Shown in pieces: positions 23,901 to 32,900 of a stretch of DNA of 64,000 nucleotides. Source of the stretch: Enchytraeus crypticus (Eukaryota; Annelida; Clitellata; Enchytraeida; Enchytraeidae). How positions within the stretch are numbered: the stretch's first letter is position 1; each line of letters starts with the position of its first letter. Position numbers and translations under genes: made by a program. The stretch spans positions 1-64,000 of the forward strand of contig CAJHZI010000683.1 in the NCBI GenBank assembly GCA_905160935.1, written 5' to 3'. Below the pieces are notes generated by a model. It saw only the letters and a program-made list of their open reading frames with translations. It was not told the origin of the DNA and did not search any database.

Positions 23901-26900
23901 TTTTATGCAAGTATATACCGTATATGGATTATTGCTGACTTCAATAATAATAGGTATAATACAATAATAATAATAATAATAGCAGTCCAGTGAATATCCG
24001 AAATTTTACTCTCAGATCAGCTCGGCTGGGATTCGAACCCGCGAGAGTTCAATTCTCCTCAGGATCTGTCATTTAAAACTTCATGACGTTACCCCTACGC
24101 TATTGAGATTCTAATAATATAATAATAATAACCTACTTTTCCACAGCGTAACATTGGCCACCATATAATCTCTTAAATAATTTTGGATATACATCGCAGC
24201 TGAAATATAAAATATTTGATTTGTAGTGGAATACTGTTGTTGCACAAGTTACATTGTGGCTGAACGTTGGAAGCACTGTTGTATCTTGAACGTATTTTTT
24301 TGGATAGTGGTACCACTGACTTTATATCTTCTGCCGGTACTCTCCGCATTGATCTAACCTCGACAGGACTGTTAATGAAAGTGTCGACAAATAATAACTC
24401 AACAGAAATTCTTGCCATCATTTTATTATATGTCGACACTTTTGTTAACAGTCCTGCGAGAAGACATGCTATCAGAGACACGTTATGAGATTGTGTCAGT
24501 GTTTCGACGCTCACTATCCATTCACCGGTCCCGCATTCGACTACAACAAGCTACCTATCTGTTCTATCTGTAATGTAACCCAAGGTCTGTTGTTTAATAC
24601 ACTTATATCTTGTATTTCGTTATTCCAGAGAGTATTATGTCTAATTATTGCATATAAAATATATCAAATCATATTTCTAAAAGTATAGTATTACGCATGT
24701 ATTATATTACCAAATTACATCCAATTATTGCATAATTATTGCATATTACTTTGTATTGTAGTGTACTATAGTGTGGTGTTGTGTGATGAGGTGTGGTGTG
24801 GTGTGGTTTGATGTGGTGTGGTGTGATGTGACGTGACGTGGTGTGATGTGACGTGGTGTGGTGTGATGTGCTGTGATGTGATGTGGTGTGACGTGGTGTG
24901 ATGTGATGTAGTGTGGTGTGGTATGACGTGGTGTGGTGTGGTGTGTTAGTTGGACTCAAAAGTTACAAATGAGGAAGTTCCAGAGAGAGTTGGTACAAAT
25001 AGACAGTTGATAAATGTATTATGAAATAGGAAGAAAAGTTGGAAAGGACACGTTCTAAGGGGAGTAGGTCCATTACTAGAGGTCATAGAAGGTAGAATGG
25101 AGGGAGAAAGAGGCAGAAGTAGGCCGAGATTAGGTATGTTAGATGCTTTAAAGACCCACTCATATGTGGAAATGAAAAGGAAAGCGGAAGACAGAGAAGA
25201 GTGGAGGCATGTAGTGTACCATGGACTTGCCAGTAGGCAGTGCAGTATGAGATAGTTTACAACCCATCAGTTACATTGGTACATAGCTCGCAGCAATTAA
25301 CTGAACGTCTATTTTTTTTAATTGAAATTTTCTTATTTTTTATTCTTGCGATTTTAAGAAATCTCTAGCTAATGAAAGATCTTATTAATATGATTATGTT
25401 TTATACGATTATGATTTGACTCCATTATGATACGGTTGTTATAGGGCAAAATCATGTTAATGCCATGTGCACACAACGCTCAACTGGATTATATATGCTT
25501 GATCTTTCGGCCGCTTTGATACCATTGATCACAATATTTTTCTGGAACGTCATTCTTCCTGGTTCGGTATTCGTGGAATTGTTCTTGATTGGTTCTCCTC
25601 CTATCTGACAGATCGTTCTTTTAGTGTGAAAGTGATGAAGTACATCTCTTCGCCTTCCCACTTAAAGTATGGTGTGCCTCAAGGCTCCGTTCTTGGTCTT
25701 ATCCTTTTCAACCTTTATACAACACCCTTAAACTCACTAATCTCTTCTCATTCTATTGGTTGGGGCACCTCAACAGCTTTTGAAGCTGAATCGGAAAACT
25801 CTTTCGTTATATTCGGGTATTAAAATATCACCTATTTCTTCTGTGAGTAATCTCGGTGTTATCCTTGATAAACACCTAACCTTCCACGAACGCATAACTA
25901 AAACTTCACAAGCATCTTTCTTTCATATCCGAGATCTTCGTCGAATACGTCCATATTTGTCAAGTGAAACAGCTGCTACAATTGGTGCTGCTCTTGTGCA
26001 ATCGAAATTGGACTACTGCAATTCCCTGTTTCTAAATCTCCCTGGCTGTGAGATAAATCGATTGCAGTTTGTTCAGAATTCTCTTGCGCGAGAAATTTTT
26101 TGTAGTTCCAAATACTTATATCAAAGGTTCTGCTAATACTATTGCGTTGTGTTGTCTTGTGTTTGTTGTCGTTCTTAAAACACTTAATCTCTGAGAACCT
26201 CTGACTTGGGAAACTAGTGACTCACAGGTAGTATTTATTTAATTGGCCGTCTCCTATTTGTATTGTTGCTTCTTACTAATAAAGCACGATAAAACGACAC
26301 ATTAATAGAAAACAGTCATTTGTAATATGATCAGGGTTTATTATTATTAATTAATTAGCAATTACAATTCTAGCAAGACACCAATGTTCTATTCAACTAA
26401 TTATTCTAGATAGGCAATACGTTTTCACAGTTATGATCAGTCCCTAATTCTACCACTTAAACTTGATATAGAAACATATGTATAAATATCTATATATAAA
26501 TATCTTTAACTTTTGCTCCCTATGAATCTTTATCTCTTCTACTATTCTACTATCTTTACTCTAAATTCTTTCTGTTACTGTCTGTGACAAACTTCTAAGT
26601 CTTTTCTAAACAGCCCTTGGACTTAGTCAGATTCAACTTGTCTTGATCTCGACTTAGCTGTTTCTTCACTTCTACTAGACTTTACTCAGCTTGACTCCCT
26701 TCTCTTAGACTGCTCTTTCCTTAACCCTCTTCTCTTGGACTCTTCTTTCCTTAGCTCCTTATTCTTAGACTATCTCTCCCTAACTAACTCTTCCTCCTCT
26801 ATTCTTATCTGAGGTCTTTCTATTCCTGCTAAACCGCGCCTTCTTCCTATGTACTGTCCAATAGAGTTAATTCATTATATTTAAGATAATCTAATCCTCC

Positions 26901-29900
26901 AATCACAGTTGACTTCTTAGTTTGACTTCCGTGATTTATCCTATGATTCCGGCCTTAGATCACACAAACAATTCTCTTTAATCTATCAGACATTCCAAGA
27001 CAATGAAACTATCACTCGTGCCATTAGCGATCTCTTAATTGCTTTTCCAGCATTCGGATGAATTCAGACTTGCATCTTATAACGTCGTCCTTCCAGATGT
27101 CCATTCTCACATTCTATACTCTCTATTTAGGTCAATCACTGGCATGCTCAGGTTATCTAAAGAAATCTATGTCTTAGCTCAACTGCTAACCTTTCACAAT
27201 TTGTAGTCTAATCTTTGATGTATCTTTTCATATAAAATATATGATTATATGTTACAGCATTCCAACACTACTGACTAATTCCATAATTAACAGTATCAGT
27301 AGTGCAAGATATAAATTATGTCTCATCATAACACAAAATATAAAACATACAATAATCAAAATTACTAAAATAACAATATTCTCTAAGCTACGTAATTTAC
27401 TACTTTGCGTCTATTTCTTATACATACTGCTATTTCGCATTTACCATCATATTATACAGTGCAATCAACTAGATGCTTATATCATTGACAACTGACAAAT
27501 TTGACGTTAAACTTATTTAACATATTCCTACCAATCTTTGATTATGTCTGCTAAGACGACATCTAGTGTAAATTACAGTTTCACTGTGGTGACACCCAAT
27601 GTATATTTTTAGGTGAGACCCTTTTGATTTGAACATTAACATTCATTTTCAGCTAACAATAAAGTAATATCAATAATCCAAACGTTATCTTAACTCGATT
27701 AAACCCGAAGTACTAATTTACAATGTTTACACTAAATGAAATCTTTAAGTCTCCATTTGTTACTACATAACATTTCCTTGTTTATTGGGGAGCGAATACT
27801 CCCTGTACCTCTTTTATAATAACAATGTACAGCCGGCGTATTTCAGCTACAGTGTAGTCACTGCATCTGTATAAATAATCACATCTCTATACCGTACTCG
27901 TGGTTCCCGCATTCTCATTACTCTGATAGATTTACGGCTTGATTGCTTTATTGATATACCACACATGTGAGTTTATACGGACCCAAGATGAATATGAAAC
28001 TTAACTATATTGCATTTATTCAACATATTATTTAAACTAGAAATACGATTATGGTAACATACTCACATGTTACGCCCATTTTAAAGTCTTTGCACTGGCT
28101 AAAGATTAACGAGCGTATCATTTACAAAACAGCTTCGTTAACCTCTAAGTCCATCACCATCCCTGGATAAACTTGTATGTCTCATTTGATTAAAGTGATG
28201 CAGCCTGCTGTTACTCGGTCTTCTAAATTAATTACTCTTGTGAGACCTAGCTTACCTTCGCGCTCTAAGCTATCTAATCGTTCTTTCCAGCATGCTGCAC
28301 CGCAGATCTGGAATTCTCTTCCATCCAATCTTCGGAAATCTTCATTTGAAGCACATCGGCCTTTGCTTTCCTATGAGCAGTTCCATAAGCAGTTGAAGAC
28401 CTATCTTTCCCATCTCTCTTTTCCATCCAGTGTCCATGAGCAGCGACCTGCGCCTAAACCACCTTTTCTTTAATTCCCTTTACTTTGGACTGATTATCTG
28501 GATTTTGGAATTTGCAACGTTTTTGGACCTTCTTTTTGCTCGCCGGCTTGATTTTGTCTCAATAGTGCTCGATGTTGTCATTGATGTCTGTAGCACTCTA
28601 ATTGTTGTTGTTGTTATTATTATTATTATTATTTTTATTTTTATTTTTATTTTTATTTTTTTTTAAATTTTTACCCCGGTGTAAAGAACCTGGGGTTTGA
28701 TAAAAACGATTCAAGCAATTGAAGCAGACTGCACTTATTATTATTATTATTAGTAGTAGTAGTATTATTATTAAAAATGCCCTAGGCTGTAAAGAGCCCT
28801 GGTCCTCCAGCCTATTTCGTCAATAAAGTCTGATGCGAGAGAGTTGATGGGCCCCAGGGTCTCAAAGGCAATAGGCATGAAGATATAGTTGCCAGAGATT
28901 TAGTCATACTTCAGAGTTTTCCTATTAGCCGCGGCCTCTGCTGCAGCACCAGCAGCAGCGCAAGAAAGGCCGAGATTTCTTACTGAGAAAGTGTCCGTAA
29001 CAGTGACGTCCCAGCTAACACACTTCCCCTCTGCCCATGGAATTTGAGAGACACCGTCTGGATGTTTACCATCAGTGCGTATCAATCCCAGGGGCTCTTT
29101 AATGGCTGGGATATTCGCTCGACTCAGGGTGCGCCAGATCAAGTCGTTTATGAACTGATGTCTGCTGATTCTGCCGGCACTACGCTTGCACGACAGGCCG
29201 TGAATGCCTAACGCATTGACTGAGACACCACAAATGCAGTTGTGTGGCTCACATAAGGTAGTGCCCAGACGAAGACCGGCCGCGACTCTGACTGCTTCGT
29301 CGTCAAGACGGAGACCGCATGATGAGATTGGTAAAGCCTTGATCCAGTCTCCACTATGGGGGGCCGACACTGCGAGCAGCCGCGCCTTTTCTTGTGGCAA
29401 AAGCGGCTTCGCAAGGAGTTCCGTGTGCAAATCAGTAGTTATTATTATTTTTATTATTATTATTATTTTTAATCATTTGATGTGATCACCATTTTATGTT
29501 GTTATGATTTTAATCTTATTATGATTTTATGTGTTTTCATTTCAGACGACTGTATGTACGGGGTAATGCGGCTGTTCGCATACAACAGAATAGAGTGCGA
29601 CTGTCCTGATCGCTGCAGGTTGATGCTTACCACTATCTACCATTCTCTACCATTATCTACCATTCTATGCCATTCTCTACCATTCTAAACCATTCTACAT
29701 CATTCTACACCATTCTCTACCATTCTCTACCATTCTACACCATTCTACACCATTCTCTACCATTCTACACCATACTCTACCATTCTCTACCATTGTCTAC
29801 CATTATCTACCATTCTCTATCATTCTCAACCATTCTCTATCATTCTCTACCATTCTCTATCATTCTCTACCATTCTCTATCATTCTCAACCATTCTCTAT

Positions 29901-32900
29901 CATTCTCTACCATTCTCTATCAGTATCAACCAGTATCTACCATTCCATTATCTATCTCCGTGCTGTGCTCAGTCCCCGTGTTGTGCTCGGGTGTGGTTTG
30001 GCCACTGCAGAATAGGGACCACTGCAAACAATCTGCTGCGTGTACGTAAAAGGCGACTAAGGCAGGAGCTAGAGATGGTTAGAGGGAACCCACCTCACCA
30101 TGAAATATTTTCTCCCAGGATTAAATGGTAATTAATCCATCTAACTGAGGAAGGCAACGGGAAACCGCCTCAGAAGCCCTACTTTTTCCAAGCTATGAGC
30201 TACATAAGGTTTGGATAAGGCATAAACTTTGTGAAGGGATTAACTTGTTGACCTAAGGAGTGCTCTTGCAGAGCGAGCAAGCAGACTTTGAGTAAGAATA
30301 TGTACCTTGAACCTGCCACTTGGCAGTGCACTGAAGAAGAAGATCTACCCTTCTCTACCGTTTTCTACCATCCCTCTCTGTATTATTCTCTAACATTCCA
30401 TACGACTCCTTACCATTCTCTGCCATTCTCTACCATTCACTGCCTATGTCTTATATGTAGTTAAATTTTGAAAGTTCATGTAAGTCCAGAATTAAATAGT
30501 TCTTGAAATATTAAATATTAAATTTATTTGCTTCAACATATTTCGATGGCGACTAACGATCCGCAAATCTTGAATAACTATGCCGTTTTTCAGTTATTCC
30601 TTTTATCGTTCTGGTTTATGTCTTTGTAGTACATTTTACTCTCTGACGAGCTGGCGAGGAATTGATTACAAATCTGCAGAGATTATTTAAAATTTCCGAC
30701 TTAACTTAAGGAATAAACTCATTTGTGCAGTCGCATTTGAGAAAAGTTTAGCTATATTATAGAACATCTTTAAGTTCAAAGCATATTTAATAATTTTTGA
30801 AGAGAACATTTGTTAAAAATGTATGATTTAACTATTTTTATTCAGATTTATGCCTCCAATGGATGGGTGATTACAATTTGCAATTTTATGTAAATTGTTG
30901 GCTGAGTCGATAGATAAGTAAGTTGTTTTAGTAGGTGCTATTGACCAGTAGTTGCTCACTCTGTAACCAACATTTGTATAAAACACATGAGACTGACTCT
31001 AAACGTGGATTTACTATTTTTGATCTACCTTACTTTTTGTTTCATTTTGTTGTTTTCTCGCAGAGACCGACTTTTCAGAGAACACATGTCAATTACTGCT
31101 TGGCCATCTCTACGTGTAAAGGTAATACAGCTTTTTTTCTAAGGTAAAATAACTGCATTGTGTTTGAAATCTTCAAATGCATTTTAAAACAGTAATGAGA
31201 CTCGTAGAAGGTAGATTGGTTCTTTTACAGTTTATGGTCTCTATTTATATACTACATTAGTATTCACTTACATCTGGTAGTGTATTTTAGTATTCCCCTG
31301 CGAATTTAAGGTTATCGAGTCAGAATTCATTTTTAGGCTATAAAGTCAGTGAAGCCTGGTTGGTTTTCACAGAGGCCTATTTGAAGCCTGGTTGGTTTTC
31401 ACAGAGGCCTATTGGAATGAATATTGAATACACTCTACGTGTAAGAAATCTATCAGTGTTAAAAATTCGTTATTGGATTTTGATAGTCTCGTTGTTACAT
31501 ATTTCATTCTTGGTAGGAATTATGAACATCTTTACACCTGACACTGTTTGCACTACAGGAGGAAATGATTGGAAAGCTTCAGTCCTTGCTCAACGCTACC
31601 GTCAGTATGGAGACATTGGAGGAAAATCTTATTAAACTGGAAGTTCACTATCTCAGCCTCAAAACAGAAGAAATTACAGAGTCTCCGGCTTATACGGTCT
31701 GATTAGCTGTGCCATTTACTAAACTTATTGAAATCGTTTCATCTTATTAAAGTGATCTACTCCTTGTGTGCTAGTTTTGCAACCTAGTAATATAGATAGT
31801 AGATTTGTTTAACAGTTAAAACACATTTTCATGGTATTTAAAAATTATAGTTATAAAAATATAGTGTTGATATTTATCATTCTATGGTCCTATGCTTGTT
31901 TCAAGGGCAGTCCATAGTTACTGTCCATGTTACCAGTCCTGCGGGTGTTCGAGATTTTAGTCCCTGATCTGCTAGATCGAGAATTGATCCCAGGACCGAA
32001 TAAACCTTCAATTAAACACTTCTTAGCGATATCTAAGTTTAATTATGTTCTCGAAACTTCAGATATTACATTAAGAAATAGGAAGAAGAGTTGGATAGGA
32101 CACATTCTAAGGGGGGAAGGTCTATTAATAGAGGTCATAGAAGGTAGAATGGAAGGAAAAAGAGGCAGGGGCAGGCCAAGATTAGGTATGTTATATGATT
32201 TAAAGACTCACTCATATGAAGAGGAAGGCGGAAGACAGAGAAGAGTGGAAACATTGTACACCATGGACCTGCCAGTAGGCAGTGCACTAAGAGATATATA
32301 TATATATATATATATCTAAAATATAAATATAATTTGGTCATGAAGATTTATAAAAGTCAGATTTAATTGTAAGAAATATATCTATGAATAATACTAAAGG
32401 TCTAATTAGCATGCATTAAGTATATAATTAGGACATCAATACTATATATTTTTATTTTTATTTTATTTTTGTTTACTTTCAATGCAGTTGTATTTGTTTT
32501 AATTCACTCTTGATATTTTTTGTTTATTATATGTAACTTGCTACCAAGTTTTGATGGTAATATTAAAGATTCATATTTCATTTTGCATTTAGCAACTGTC
32601 TATCTGTATCAACCCTCTTCATAACTTCCTCGTTCGTAACCTTTTGAGTCCAGCTAATCCATTCAAATCCTCTTCTTATCCACATTTCCAATGCCTCCTG
32701 TTTCCTGATGTCTTCCTTTCTTAACATCCATATTTCACGTCTATAGGCCTACAATAGCGTGGTCTATAGCAAGGTTTTCTTTATCTTTACCCTTAGTGTC
32801 TTTCTTTTGGGCTTTTTGTTAAAAGTTCTATCCAATTACCCAAGGTCTCCTTTGCTTCAGTAATCCTACTGCATACTTCAGTCTCACATATCTCATCATT

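Noticed and set aside
29667-30131. 154-codon frame rich in His, Ser, Leu and Tyr
   Set aside because: Covers the CATTCTCTAC minisatellite and a SINE-like repeat. No protein character remains outside the period.
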